From Candidatus Peribacteria bacterium (GTDB taxonomy: Bacteria > Patescibacteriota > Gracilibacteria > Absconditabacterales > Absconditicoccaceae), in contig CP060225.1 of NCBI GenBank assembly GCA_023898485.1, positions 806,001 to 870,000 of the forward strand: 64,000 nt of DNA, read 5' to 3'. A program made the translations under genes and the position numbers. Below are positions 11,655 through 21,441 of this stretch, piece by piece. The notes beneath the pieces were generated by a model. The model did no database searches. It had not been told where the DNA came from and was given only the letters and a program-made list of their open reading frames with translations. The first letter of the stretch is position 1. Each line of letters begins with the position of its first letter.

Positions 11655-12467
11655 ATGAAACGTTTGCAGTGGTGGTGAGCGATTACTCTTTTTGTACTGG
11701 TGGGCACGATAGTATCACTCTTCATCACTGATTGGTGGTGGATGATGGGGCTACTGATCCTATGGATGTTGCTGCCATATGTTGCACTTGTTTATCCTCT
11801 CACTCTACGCAAAACTCGATGGATTGGTGTTATTGGTTTATTCTTTGTATTGGTTGCCTTTGTGTTTGCTGGGTGGCTATTTGCCGCTGCGGGCATCATC
11901 ATCACTGGCACGATCGCTATTATTCGATATCAGGACTATAGAATACGTCGTTTTATCACACCGAGCAAACGAGTCTACACTACCTCATCCGACTGGCTCT
12001 ATGCGATACTGATTGCTGCTGTGGGGATACTTGTTCTCCTGCATCAGGTAGAGACGATTGATCTTTTGGGATGTGATGATATCAACCGTTTTCTCGTTGA
12101 ACAGTCTGGACGGATCACCAGCCTCCTCAATAAGATACTGACACTAGCACATCAACGACACATCAATCTTGATGATACCATCCTCGTCTATTGGCAGAAA
12201 TATCAATCTATCAGTCAATCGAGCTGCAATAGCATCATCGTGCGATGACAAGCTAGTAGTCGATCGGGCACTGTTCTTATCGCACTAATTGCTCTTAGTG
12301 TCGTTATTTATCCTCTTTTGATGATTAATCTCTGGATTTTTTCGCTCATTAATATGGCTATTCGAACTCCTCTGGTTCGCTGGAGTGGGCTGCAGCATAT
12401 CACGCAGCAAGCTATCCAACATCGCATCGTACCGATACAGAATCACTTGCAATCAGTAAAGAAATAA
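11655..12467 (+). CDS. Hypothetical polytopic membrane protein
   Basis: I do not recognise this 270-residue protein. It has about five hydrophobic segments: residues 8-22, 27-45, 54-85 (probably two helices), 110-125 and 205-235. Between them is a soluble loop with conserved-looking Cys and Asp (GCDDINRFL). Two TGA codons (codons 8 and about 197) are read as Gly, and the second restores the last membrane helix. It lies between the cold-shock gene and a rhodanese lipoprotein on the same strand. No function is proposed. Confidence 0.7.
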
Positions 12468-12508
12468 TTATTTTAGGAAATATCCTTTTATTGTATGATG
12501 TAAATTAT

Positions 12509-12895
12509 ATGCGTTATTGATTGTCACTTGTTATCATTACCATTCTTGGAGGGGTAATTATCCTCACTGGATGCCAATCATCTAGCACCAATCAAAACAT
12601 CACAGACTCCTCGTCCGATCAGTCTACCGTGAGTCAGTCAGAGATCATCTATCTCGATGTGCGTGAAGATGATGAGCGAGCTGCAGGACACGTCGAAGGT
12701 GCGATCCATCTCCCACTCGGACAGATCGAAGCAGGAGATACCGATACACTCCCGAGAGATGTTACACTCGCTGTCTACTGTCGCTCAGGTCGTCGTAGTG
12801 CCATCGCTGTCCAAGCACTGCAGTCACAGTGATTTACCAATCTCATCGATGCAGGTGGTATGGACAGTATCCCTGATGTCACTATTGTACAGTAA
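12509..12895 (+). CDS. Rhodanese-domain lipoprotein
   Basis: The 128-residue product begins with a signal peptide and lipobox (IILTGC), followed by a Ser/Thr/Gln linker and a single rhodanese domain with the active-site loop CRSGRRS (catalytic Cys plus basic residues). Such proteins bind or transfer sulfane sulfur, here probably on the outer face of the membrane. Two TGA codons (codon 4 in the signal peptide and one in the domain) are read as Gly. The thioredoxin reductase gene follows 62 bp downstream, so a joint role in sulfur or thiol chemistry is possible but inferred. Confidence 0.88.
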
Positions 12896-12957
12896 AAATA
12901 AATCACTATTTTTCACCACTGTTACACCATTTTTAACCACTTTTCACTACCGTATCC

Positions 12958-13968
12958 ATGTCTACTACACGCAATGTTATCATCATAGGCTCTGGTCCTG
13001 CTGGACATACGGCCGCTATCTATGCTGCTAGGGCAAATCTCGAACCTCTTATGTTCGAAGGTTTTATGGCCGGAGGTATCGCTGCAGGAGGACAGCTCAC
13101 CACTACGACAGAGGTCGAAAACTATCCTGGCTTCCCGACTGGTATCCAAGGCCCTGAACTGATGAAAATGATGAGAGAGCAATCGCTCCACAACGGTACC
13201 GAAATCATCACCAAAACAGTAGATAAGGTCGACCTCTCTGTCCAACCATATAAGGTGTATGTAGGCAAAGATACTTATGAAACCAAAACTATCATTATCG
13301 CAACTGGTGCTACTGCCAAAAAATTACCTATCACGGGTCTTGATGACTATTGGATGCGTGGTATCTCTGGATGTGCGGTGTGTGATGGTGCACTTCCTTT
13401 TTTCAGGGACAAGAGACTTGCAGTCGTGGGAGGTGGAGACGTCGCTATGGAAGAAGCACTCTACCTGACCAAATTCGCCTCCGAAGTGGTCGTTCTCGTC
13501 CGCAAAGGTCAAGATGACCTCAAGGCATCCAAAGCTATGCAAGAGCGTGCGCTCAACCATGAGAAGATCAAGTTTATGTTCTATACCGAAGTCCAAGAAG
13601 CGCATGGAGATGATATGCTGACGCACCTGAGCATCGTGAACAATCAAACGCAGGAAGTACGTGCATTGGAAGTCTGATGACTCTTCTTCGCTATCGGACA
13701 TACACCGAATACGAAATTCTTAGATGGACAGATACAGCTGGATGAGACAGGATACATCCTCACCAAACCCGGTACGACCAGAGTCGTCGATCCTGCTCAG
13801 TATGCAGGCAAAGTATCATGTGGTGTAGCTACTATCCCCGGTGTCTATGCGGCAGGCGACGTCCAAGATCATGTCTATCGCCAAGCTATCACGAGTGCAT
13901 GAACCTGATGTATGGCAGCACTCGAAGCAGAAAAATATATTACTGGTGGAATGAGCGAACATTATTAA
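12958..13968 (+). CDS. trxB: Thioredoxin-disulfide reductase
   Basis: TrxB transfers electrons from NADPH through FAD to thioredoxin. The 336-residue protein has the FAD motif GSGPAGHTAAIYAARA, the redox pair Cys139-Cys142 in the segment GCAVCDGALPF, the NADPH motif VGGGDVAMEEALYL, and the C-terminal block VYAAGDV...YRQAITSAGTGCMAALEAE. Four TGA codons fall at family-conserved Gly, including two adjacent in the segment before FFAIGHTPNT and two in SAGTG. The C-terminal third is invisible under the standard code. The identification is certain. Confidence 0.97.
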
Positions 13969-13993
13969 TAACTCTTTATCCATAGTAGATACC

Positions 13994-14971
13994 ATGAAAC
14001 ACCTCTCACGAGCGCTAACTATGCCTCTATGTTTGATGCTTGCTGCATGTGGCACCCCTCCAGACGTAGCAACTTTATCATGATCATCATCCACTATGCC
14101 CAACAATACAGCACCTATCGTCACTTCCGTCATCGGAGATACTATCACGATCGGTCATGTCACACTCGCTGTCCGCGATCTCGAGACGATGAAAACCCGA
14201 TATAACCAGACTCTCTGATTCGACATCATCTCTGAAAATGGCTCCTCTACCACACTTGGACAAGGTACTACACCACTCCTCACACTGCAAGAAGAGATAG
14301 ACTCCGAACCACGAACTCCTGCCTCTGCAGGACTCTATCATGTCGCCTATCTCTACGCGACCCAAGAGGCACTTGCACACTCACTCGTACGTGTCATCCA
14401 GTCTGATCCCAGATCATTCCAAGGATCAGCAGACCACTCGGTGAGTGAAGCATTCTACTTCGGCGATCCAGAAGGTAATGGTATCGAACTCTACTATGAT
14501 AGAGATCCCTCTACCTGGCAGTGGAATGATGGCACCGTCACCATGGGTAGCAACTACCTCGATGTGGCAGATTATGTCTCTCGCTATGCAACTCCAACCA
14601 CCTACGATGACAGTATGGGTATCGGACACATCCATCTCCAGGTCGGAGATTTGGTAGCTGCCAAGGAGTTTTATGTAGATATCCTCTGACTTGATATCAC
14701 CTCAGATATGTCAGCACAGGGCGCACTCTTCGTCTCTGCGGGTGGGTATCATCACCACATCGGACTCAATACATGGAATAGCCGCGGCGCATGACCCAGA
14801 CCTGACGACCAATATGGTCTGGATAGTGTCGCTATCGCACTCCCGACCCAGGAGGACTATGACGCCCTGATCAGACGTCTGCAGGAGTCTGGCGTAGATT
14901 TTGTCGAAGCAGATGACACACTCACTGTCGCAGATCCATGGAACAATCACATCGTCTTCAGTGTGGAATAA
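13994..14971 (+). CDS. VOC-family (extradiol dioxygenase-like) lipoprotein
   Basis: The 325-residue protein has a lipoprotein signal (MLAACG) and then two vicinal-oxygen-chelate modules, like the Bacillus CatE-type catechol dioxygenase family. The first module holds GHVTLAVRDL, LYHVAYLYAT and SEAFYFGDPEGNGIELYYDR, the second GHIHLQVGDL and HHHIGLNTW. His and Glu residues at the usual metal positions are visible. TGA codons supply Gly at several conserved places, such as LGFDI and DILGL. A lipid anchor on a VOC protein is unusual. The substrate is unknown, and an aromatic-ring-cleaving role is only family inference. Confidence 0.8.
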
Positions 14972-15182
14972 ATATACGATACACTGTCACAAACACTGTC
15001 TGAAAAAATATTATCTACACATCAAGACATACTGCACCAAACATCACGACCGGGTCCCGCTTGTGGGAGAGAGTGATAATCTGTAGCAATACATGAAAAA
15101 TTATGTACGCTGAAGACTGTTTGTGACTTGATCTTTTTTGGTTCGTTTTTTGTATCAAGGCAAAAAATGAACAATAACCAAT

Positions 15183-16379
15183 ATGAATATGACCTATCAA
15201 CTCTCCGACTACAACTATCACCTCCCCGAGCATCTCATCGCCCAAGAGCCGACTGTGCCGCATCATGATGCGCGTCTGTTGGTATGTGAGAGGCAAGATA
15301 ACGATAGCTACAAGCTCACTGATCAGCATTTTACTGATCTGCCAGATCTTCTCTCATCGGATGATGTGCTGTTTTTCAACAATACGAAAGTCTTCAAAGC
15401 TAGACTCCCTCTCGTGTCCAAATCCGTGACGCGTCACTCCTGAGTATCACGTATGATAGATGATGGTGAGCTGCTGATCTTCCGTCTCATCGATGAGCAG
15501 ACCGTCGATGCACTCGTGTCTGATAGTAACAATTTCAAGCCATGAAGCATCATCCACCGAGATGACACGATCTCGCTCGTCGTCGAAGCACTCACGACCG
15601 ATGGTGTGCAAATCAAGATCGTTGGGATGGGTCTGATGGAGTTTTTAGAAGCGAATGCACAGCTACCTCTCCCGCCCTATATCACCTACGAAAAAGAGAA
15701 GGAAGCACGATATCAGACCTACTTCGCAGAACACATCGGCTCTGCGGCGGCGCCTACGGCTTCGCTTCACTTCACATCCGAACTCATGCAGTCATTAGAA
15801 GACAAATGAATATCAAAAGAATTTCTCACGCTCCATGTTGGACTCGGGACGTTTAAACCCGTTCATGTCGATGACATCACCCAGTATGATATCCATAGCG
15901 AGGAGATCATCATCCCGCAGAGCATCTTCGCTACTATCGCTGATTACAAACTAGGAGAGAAAAACATCATCCCCGTCGGTACGACGATGGTCCGCACACT
16001 CGAATCACTCCCCTACACATATATACTCTTGTATGATGATCTCATACTCACCGATTCACAAAGAAATTTTCGAGAGACACTCACACAAGATATCACCCTC
16101 GACCAAGCACAAAAAATCATCACACCACCACATAACCTCCCCCTCTTAGAGGGGGATGAAGGGGGAGTTTTTTCTCTCTCGACCAAGCTCTACATCATGC
16201 CCTGATTCCACTTTCGCATCATCGATGCTATCATCACGAACTTTCATATCCCGCGTAGCTCACTGATGATCATGATCTCTGCCTGGATGGGGCTCGAAAA
16301 TATACAAAAAACATATCAATATGCTATCGACCACGGATATCATTTCTACAGTTTCGGGGATGGGATGATGATTAGGTAA
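15183..16379 (+). CDS. queA: S-adenosylmethionine:tRNA ribosyltransferase-isomerase QueA
   Basis: QueA makes epoxyqueuosine in the tRNA wobble position. The 398-residue protein shows LPEHLIAQEP near the N-terminus, FFNNTKVFKARL, LPLPPYI, HVGLGTFKPV with the following HSE, GTTMVRTLES, and the C-terminal FRIIDAIITNFHIPRSSLMIM. At least four TGA codons are in frame. Near residues 318-330 a GC-rich palindromic element is inserted and translated. The 211 bp before the gene contain no recognisable queuosine riboswitch. Confidence 0.95.
16138..16172. repeat. GC-rich palindromic element inserted in frame in queA
   Basis: A palindrome TCCCCCTCTTAGAGGGGGA (16138-16156) is followed by a second G-run and a T-run (GGGGGAGTTTTTT). 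The layout matches the element in the Elp3 gene at 4107-4155. It is translated as a short loop in QueA and does not break the frame. Confidence 0.55.
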
Positions 16380-16403
16380 AATAGAAACAAACCAGAGAAA
16401 GAA

Positions 16404-16589
16404 ATGTTTTTAGAAATACTTCAAAATGCAGGTGAAAACTACAAGAATCAATCATTCGTTCGAAAGAAGAAAATTATTTCATTTTTCTTTTCGAACCTTA
16501 CTATAGACAAAAGAAAAAGGCTTAGACTATAGCCTAAACCTTGATTGGAAATATTATTTGATCGTTCATTAGTGAATGGAGCGGAATAC
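16404..16589 (+). pseudogene. Remnant C-terminus of a serine recombinase
   Basis: The frame from ATG 16404 reads FLEILQNAGENY, then SFVRKKKIISFFFSNLTIDK. It aligns with the C-terminal tail of the intact recombinase at 29246-30976 (FEIFSNIFTNL, YVRKKKITELIFSNIIVTKEK). A TAG at 16530-16532 interrupts it, after which the frame continues to the same GAEY residues encoded by the att core. The N-terminal catalytic domain is absent. I infer the right-hand end of an older element integrated at the same tRNA-Gly site, most of which has been deleted up to queA. Confidence 0.75.
16577..16589. repeat. attL core (direct repeat of tRNA-Gly 3' end)
   Basis: TGGAGCGGAATAC is identical to the last 13 bases, including CCA, of the tRNA-Gly(GCC) gene at 30919-30931 (reverse complement). 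Both copies are preceded by recombinase C-terminal coding sequence and both are read as GAEY in that frame. Confidence 0.75.
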
Positions 16590-16607
16590 TCTGCACCTCT
16601 CGAACAC

Positions 16608-16763
16608 ATGAGAACATCTTTCAGAGAGATTCCTTATATCGTCAAATTATCTCTCTTAGCTTTTTATGCTGCTATAGATGAGGGTCATAGTAAGGTTTTC
16701 GATAAACTTTCTGATCAAGAAAAGAAGTACTACCAAATAGATGTATTAGAGAGGTATTTATAA
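16608..16763 (+). CDS. Small hypothetical protein next to attL
   Basis: An open frame of 51 codons starts at ATG 16608 just inside the left att site (MRTSFREIPYIVKLSLL onward) and ends in TAA. It is in the same frame as the recombinase remnant, so it may also be read as an extension of it. The composition is protein-like, with regular helices predicted. I recognise no family. The 190 bp after it, to the next gene, show nothing but AT-rich sequence. Confidence 0.35.
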   Translation: MRTSFREIPYIVKLSLLAFYAAIDEGHSKVFDKLSDQEKKYYQIDVLERYL

Positions 16764-16952
16764 TTTATGGAAATACTTTACAAAAGAGTTGTCACTTTTG
16801 TCATTGTGTCATAAATAATTAACTACTTTTATTATTCTTGAAAAGAAGATAATAATTCACTAACCTATATGGAAAGCATCCAAGCAAATATTTTTGCTAT
16901 GTCTTAGAATATGTTCTCTTTATGTTATTTTCATTTCACTACTATAATGAAT

Positions 16953-18371
16953 ATGGATTATTCTCACATACTTGATCTATTAGATATTCCTGAAGAAACT
17001 ACTCAGATAGAGTTCAAAACATTATGATGACAAAGTGTAGTGAAAAAGGTGCGACAAACCATAGTCGCAATGAGCAACACCTATTGATGACAAATTATAT
17101 TATGAATTGATGATCCAGAGAAAACTGAATTAAAAGGATTAAAAAGAGTTAAATGAATAGAAGAAAACTTAGAAGTATATGATGAGATATTCAGGTGAGC
17201 TAAAGATATCCATCCCGCTATGGATATTCATTCAATGACCACATGCACTAAAATAAATGAAATCGATAGAAGTGTATGTATTATCAATATTCCCAAATGA
17301 ATTGATAGTATAAGATACATCAATAATGAAGTTTGGATTAGATGAAAAAAATGAAACATTAGATTAGACCCACAAGAGACTATTAAGTATTCATATGCTA
17401 GGGGTTTTGAGAAAGCTGATTCAGAGCTCGTCAATGTAGATTTACAATTACTAGAAACAGATATTTATAAACAATGGAAAGAGTACACACAAACCCCTGG
17501 AACTTGAATAGAAGACATTCTCACAAAGAGATGATTGGCAAGAAAAAAAGAATGAGTGACGCTTCCCACAAGGGCTGCTGTTATGCTCTTTGCAGAATAT
17601 CCCACAAATCTCATGGATACAAAATGTGTAATTCGTGTATATCAATACAGTGGCACATTAGAGAAATATAGAGAAGTACCAAATTTATTGGCAACACCCA
17701 AAACAATTGAGTGACCCATTATTACATTAATTAATGAGGCACAGCAATTTGTCTTATGACTATTAAGAAACTGAGTTAGGTTAGAATCCTGATTTATTAA
17801 TAAGTATGTGATACCTAAGAGAGCTATTGAAGAAGCAATTACAAACGCTGTCATTCATAGAGACTACCATATCAAAAGAGATATAGAAATTAAAGTTTTT
17901 GAGGATAGGATCGAGGTTGATAGCCCATGACTCTTTAGCTATAATATAACACCCAAAAACATATGAACAGTTCGTGCAGATAACTATCGTAATGATTTAT
18001 TAGTTAAACACTTGAGGGAGTTCCCATCACCACCAAACCTTGATCGCAACGAATGAGTAATTGCTATGAGAAATGAAATGAGAGCTCAGAATCTCTTCCC
18101 TCCGATATACATAACATACCCATCCCTTAATGACACAGTAAGAGTTGTATTATTTAATGAGCACATGCCAAGTGAGTGGGATAGAGTTATAGAATATTTT
18201 GAAAGTTGAAAAACATACATCACTAATCAAATTGCCAGAAATATTACTGGATTAGAGATGCATGCGATGTCTCAGAAACTTAAACATCGAACCAGTAAAT
18301 GACTACTAATAAGGATTCCTAATGATCCAAACATCAAGAGGGGAGTAAAATATAAACTAGGGTCCAGTTAA
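16953..18371 (+). CDS. Schlafen/AlbA_2-domain ATP-binding protein
   Basis: The 472-residue protein has an N-terminal AlbA_2 (Schlafen-type) domain with EFKTLGG and AMSNTYGGQIILGIDD. Further on it has the GHKL-like module of such regulators: AIEEAITNAVIHRDYH followed by DRIEVDSPG. A C-terminal winged-helix-like region (TNQIARNITGLEMHAMSQKL) ends it. About 20 TGA codons are in frame, so almost nothing of it appears under the standard code. Proteins of this family act as transcriptional regulators or in anti-phage and mobile-element contexts. Here it is the first complete gene of the integrated element. Its exact role is unknown. Confidence 0.85.
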
Positions 18372-18460
18372 ATAATCATGGTGTTTTTATTAAAAATGAA
18401 AAAATTAATAAAATAAGGATCCAGTTAATAACTACCCTCTGAGCTCTTTTAATTAATTTA

Positions 18461-18492
18461 TCAGACAGCAACCACGTCCAGCTACTGTCTGA
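18461..18492 (-). terminator. Hairpin after the ArdC-like gene
   Basis: The inverted repeat TCAGACAG / CTGTCTGA encloses a 16-base loop 12 bp past the stop of the minus-strand ArdC-like gene. The sequence after it is AT-rich but has no clean T-run, so it may be a weak or bidirectional terminator. Confidence 0.45.
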
Positions 18493-18503
18493 CTATGTAA
18501 AGA

Positions 18504-18794
18504 TTATTTCTTTGGAGGCGTGATACACTGCTCTACATTGAATACAATATGATAGAGTTTATGGGCCTCTTCTTCGATGGACCCATCGGCTTTCACTTTC
18601 TCGATCTTGTCGATGTATATAATTTTCAGTCACTTAGTTCACTGTTTGAGCTTTCGGCCGCACTTTTTGATCTGATGGAAAGTGAGCCAAAGTGGTTTAG
18701 TATAACCAGCACTATCCAATAGTTTAAGATTATACTTTCCTGTATAAGCTCTTTGAGAGAGGAGATTTCTGTGTGTAATGGTTGCAGTAGTCAT
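18504..18794 (-). CDS. ArdC-like N-terminal (antirestriction) protein, short
   Basis: The 96-residue protein resembles the N-terminal single-strand-DNA-binding domain of ArdC/DUF1738 antirestriction proteins. It has SQRAYTGKYNLKLLDSAG, then WLTFHQIKK, then GRKLKQGTKGLKIIYI, matching the WLTFKQA and VRKGEKG pattern of the family. No metallopeptidase half is present, so it is a domain-only form. Two TGA codons give the Gly residues in KQGTKG. Its ATG overlaps the stop of the DUF2958 gene (TAATG), so the two are translationally coupled. An antirestriction role during element transfer is inferred. Confidence 0.7.
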
Positions 18795-19105
18795 TAGTGC
18801 ATAAGAACAGATGATAAAGATAGTTCAGATAGTTTTGTAGGCTTGAAAAAGAGATCTCTCTCAATAGTAAGCCATCATGGTCATTGTACTGACTCTAGTT
18901 CGTCCAAAGCGAAATATCATCGCTCTGTTTCAAATCATACAGTAATACCAAAGAAGGTACGACTAGATGGATGGTATTCAGTAGCATACCATGTCCATTG
19001 ATTCCATGGGCAGAAGAATTTCGCAATCACAAGAGGATCGGGAGAATCTTCTTGTACACCAGTTACATAGAACTGATGAAGGATTTCTTGGGTAAGAAGT
19101 TTCAT
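18794..19105 (-). CDS. DUF2958 family protein
   Basis: This 103-residue protein matches DUF2958 well. It starts MKLLTQEILHQF and contains AKFFCPWNQWTWYATEY, FFGITVGFETERGYFAL, DELESVQGPGWLTIERDLFF and a C-terminal KPTKLSEL, all in family order. Five in-frame TGA codons fall on family Gly positions. DUF2958 genes are frequent on plasmids and integrative elements, often beside ArdC-like genes as here. The biochemical function is not known. Confidence 0.85.
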
Positions 19106-19893
19106 GGGTAAAAAGAGTAAGAATAAAAAAAGACAGACAACGTTGTCCGTCTATGATCAGATATGATCAGAAGGAAGTGGTAAACGAGTTTTCCTAGGAT
19201 AAGGCGGTACTTTCTCTCGAGCCAAAGATCATCACCGTATAGTTCATTCACAGGCAATATCAAAGGATGTTCTACCTAGCTTTCTTCACCCTTTTCTTCA
19301 ACGTGAGGTCTTGTAGACCTCCAAAGATAGAACGGTATATCATTCAATAAGGTATGGCTTAGGGTTTCTGGGATAGTGTGATATAATATATAATATATCA
19401 TTAATGGATGTAAGTATACATAAGGGTTGTGGGATAGTAGTATAAATAGCATAGTGGTTACATAGCCTTTATAGTGGATTAAGGTATATATTTGGAATAA
19501 TGAAAATAAAGTATATAGCATACTGACATATATTTTTTATAGTATAAAAAAGATGCCGAATACCCGCATCCTTAATAATTTAATAAAACAGATACCACAT
19601 AATTAGTATATATTAGAAAATCTATACGCGTGCGAATAGATATTAAAAATAGGTGTATAGATAGGTATATAATAATATGTATAGCTCCCGTAAGGGCGAC
19701 CTCCCGTAGGGCGCATAGTAGCATATAATATTATAATATATAGTACTATGAGAACCAAGAATAAGAATAGATAAGAAAAGACCCCATAATAATAAAAATA
19801 AACATATAAAGAGGTGGTCTCTATAAAAATCATATTCGCAGGCGCTTAGAACCAACACCAAATCTCTAATAAAATCTACTCACTAGTTCTTTC
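19106..19893. other. AT-rich region without a convincing gene
   Basis: These 788 bp hold no ORF I would support. On the minus strand there are two terminator-like hairpins: one at about 19128-19153 (stem AGACGGACAAC / GTTGTCTGTCT, then T-run), and a weaker one at about 19554-19575 (GATGC / GCATC, then T-run). A pair of short near-identical segments, CTCCCGTAAGGGCG and CTCCCGTAGGGCG, lies at 19684-19713. The minus frame around 19150-19300 (VNELYGDDLWLERKYR) looks like a decayed coding piece ended by TAG. The rest is simple AT-rich sequence. Confidence 0.5.
19128..19153 (-). terminator. Minus-strand hairpin terminator
   Basis: Read on the minus strand, AGACGGACAAC pairs with GTTGTCTGTCT (one G-U pair) and is followed by seven T. 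It sits upstream of the DUF2958 gene and would end a transcript coming from the region to the right. Confidence 0.7.
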
Positions 19894-21363
19894 TATCTCA
19901 TAAATTTCCCATGCACTCATCCAACACCAGTCGTCGTTTCCACACTCTATTCTTGTTTCCCTTTCCCGTTCTTCATATGCGCTATTTTCTAATCTCTTTT
20001 TTTCTGCATTTTCTAAATCTCAACAATATGTTGGTATATTATAATGTTTCAGTGAAGATGATAAAACTCAAACAGTAAAAAATATACTTATAAAAATTAA
20101 GGATCATATTATACGTCACCTATATCTAGGGAGTTCTTTAAAAATTAAGGATAACAAAATAATTCATAACAAAGATACCCCTATCACTGATAGAATTAAA
20201 ATCCACTCAAAGGTATTAACACTTTCTTCATGTTTTATAGTATAAAGCATACATTGTTTTTTGATTTTTTGATTAAGAATCATAGATCAACTTTTTCTAC
20301 AATCATATTCTCACTCAAATAAATACTGATTATATGCTCTATACACATCTCAAGATTGATCAAAAATATTGATTATTTCCCTTGGAACTCCACAGTAATG
20401 ATAATAGGTATCCGTAATCTTAATAACAGCATACTGAGTTAGATCATCATAATATAATGCCTCAATATAATCATCTCTATTAAGAATGATTTTTTCTAGC
20501 TTAGAGAGATCAATAAATCATTCATCTATTTCCCTATACTTCACCGTTACAATATTGGTTTCCTCGTCACTATATGTAGTCCACTTATTGTAAAAGTACA
20601 CAATGGATCACAATACAAAAGATAACAACAAAAACATTACTCATACAGCAGATAAGAGAGCATGAAAAAATCACCTTCGATTATAGTGTAATCAGTATCT
20701 TGTTCTACCGTTTTTATCATATATGGTTCAATTTTCATGAAATCATTCTTTATTAAATCCATCAGAGTCATACATAGTTCAGTTCCAATGGACTCAGCTT
20801 TTATTAAATCCATCATAATCATATCAGTTTTTATTAAACCCACCATAATCATATCAGTTTTTATCATATCATTCTTCATTATATCATTCTTCATTATACA
20901 TAGTTCAATTCTGATGAAATCATTCTTTATTAAATCCATCATAATCATATCAGTTTTTATTAAACCCACCATAATCATATCAGTTTTTATCATATCATTC
21001 TTCATTATATCAATATTGATTATATCATTCTTCATTATACATAGTTCAATTCTGATGAAATCATTCTTTATTAAATCACGTCCTACTGATGCCATCATTA
21101 TCATATTTAGTTCAGTTCTGATGATACCCTTTTTCATTAAATCAATACTCATCATACTGTGTTCAATTTTTATGAATCAATTCTTTGTTAAATCATCTAC
21201 TATTGAATCAATCGCTGTCATATTTAGTTCAGTTCTGATGAATTCAGTAACAGTCGAATCACTCATCATTATACTTATTTGAAAGCTTACCATCCATAAA
21301 ATATGTTCCATTAGGTAGAAATCATCTACTACTATACCATGGACAACCAACATATCTACCCAT
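19894..21363 (-). CDS. Glycine-repeat membrane protein, only visible with UGA=Gly
   Basis: With UGA as glycine a single 489-residue frame appears. The first 235 residues are a repeat of five-residue units of the form [YF][DN]xxG (for example GYDKNGYDYGGFNKNGYDYDG), interspersed with HQNGTMYNEEG blocks. About 30 of the repeat glycines are encoded by TGA. Then come a membrane helix (about residues 236-258), a soluble domain with DTYYHYC and EYDCRKS, two more helices (387-408 and 418-436) and a charged tail with several Cys and Trp. I know no named family for this arrangement. It could be a surface-exposed repeat protein of the element. A second frame in the repeat is open under the standard code but is a shadow. 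Confidence 0.75.
20801..21055. repeat. Two near-identical 120-bp coding repeats
   Basis: Within the glycine-repeat gene, a block of about 120 bp (40 residues) occurs twice in tandem with near-identical DNA. One copy has an extra 15 bp, equal to one five-residue unit. The low divergence indicates recent duplication. Confidence 0.8.
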
Positions 21364-21441
21364 AATAAATTTATTTTAAAGAACAAAAGATGATGTTTGA
21401 TATGTAAGAATTAGTTATGTTGTTTGCGCTATTTTTTCGTA

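Noticed and set aside
14972..15182. preQ1 riboswitch before queA
   Set aside because: The short preQ1-I consensus and its A-rich tail are not found in the 211 bp upstream of queA.
19276..19521. Minus-strand 81-residue ORF
   Set aside because: Low-complexity Tyr/Ile/Leu-rich translation of AT-rich DNA ended by TAG, with no start context or family. At most a decayed remnant.
19643..19861. Minus-strand ORF with a lipobox-like LSAC
   Set aside because: The rest is low-complexity AT-rich translation over hairpins, and a second overlapping frame is equally open. No protein-like pattern.
20737..21282. Plus-strand 181-residue hydrophobic repeat ORF and the matching minus-strand Met/Ile-rich ORF
   Set aside because: Both are shadows of the glycine-repeat gene. 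The UGA=Gly frame on the minus strand gives an ordered repeat and continues into a membrane protein.
20737..21282. Possible CRISPR-like array
   Set aside because: The repeats have no uniform unit with unique spacers. Their period fits codons of a coding repeat, and no cas genes are present.
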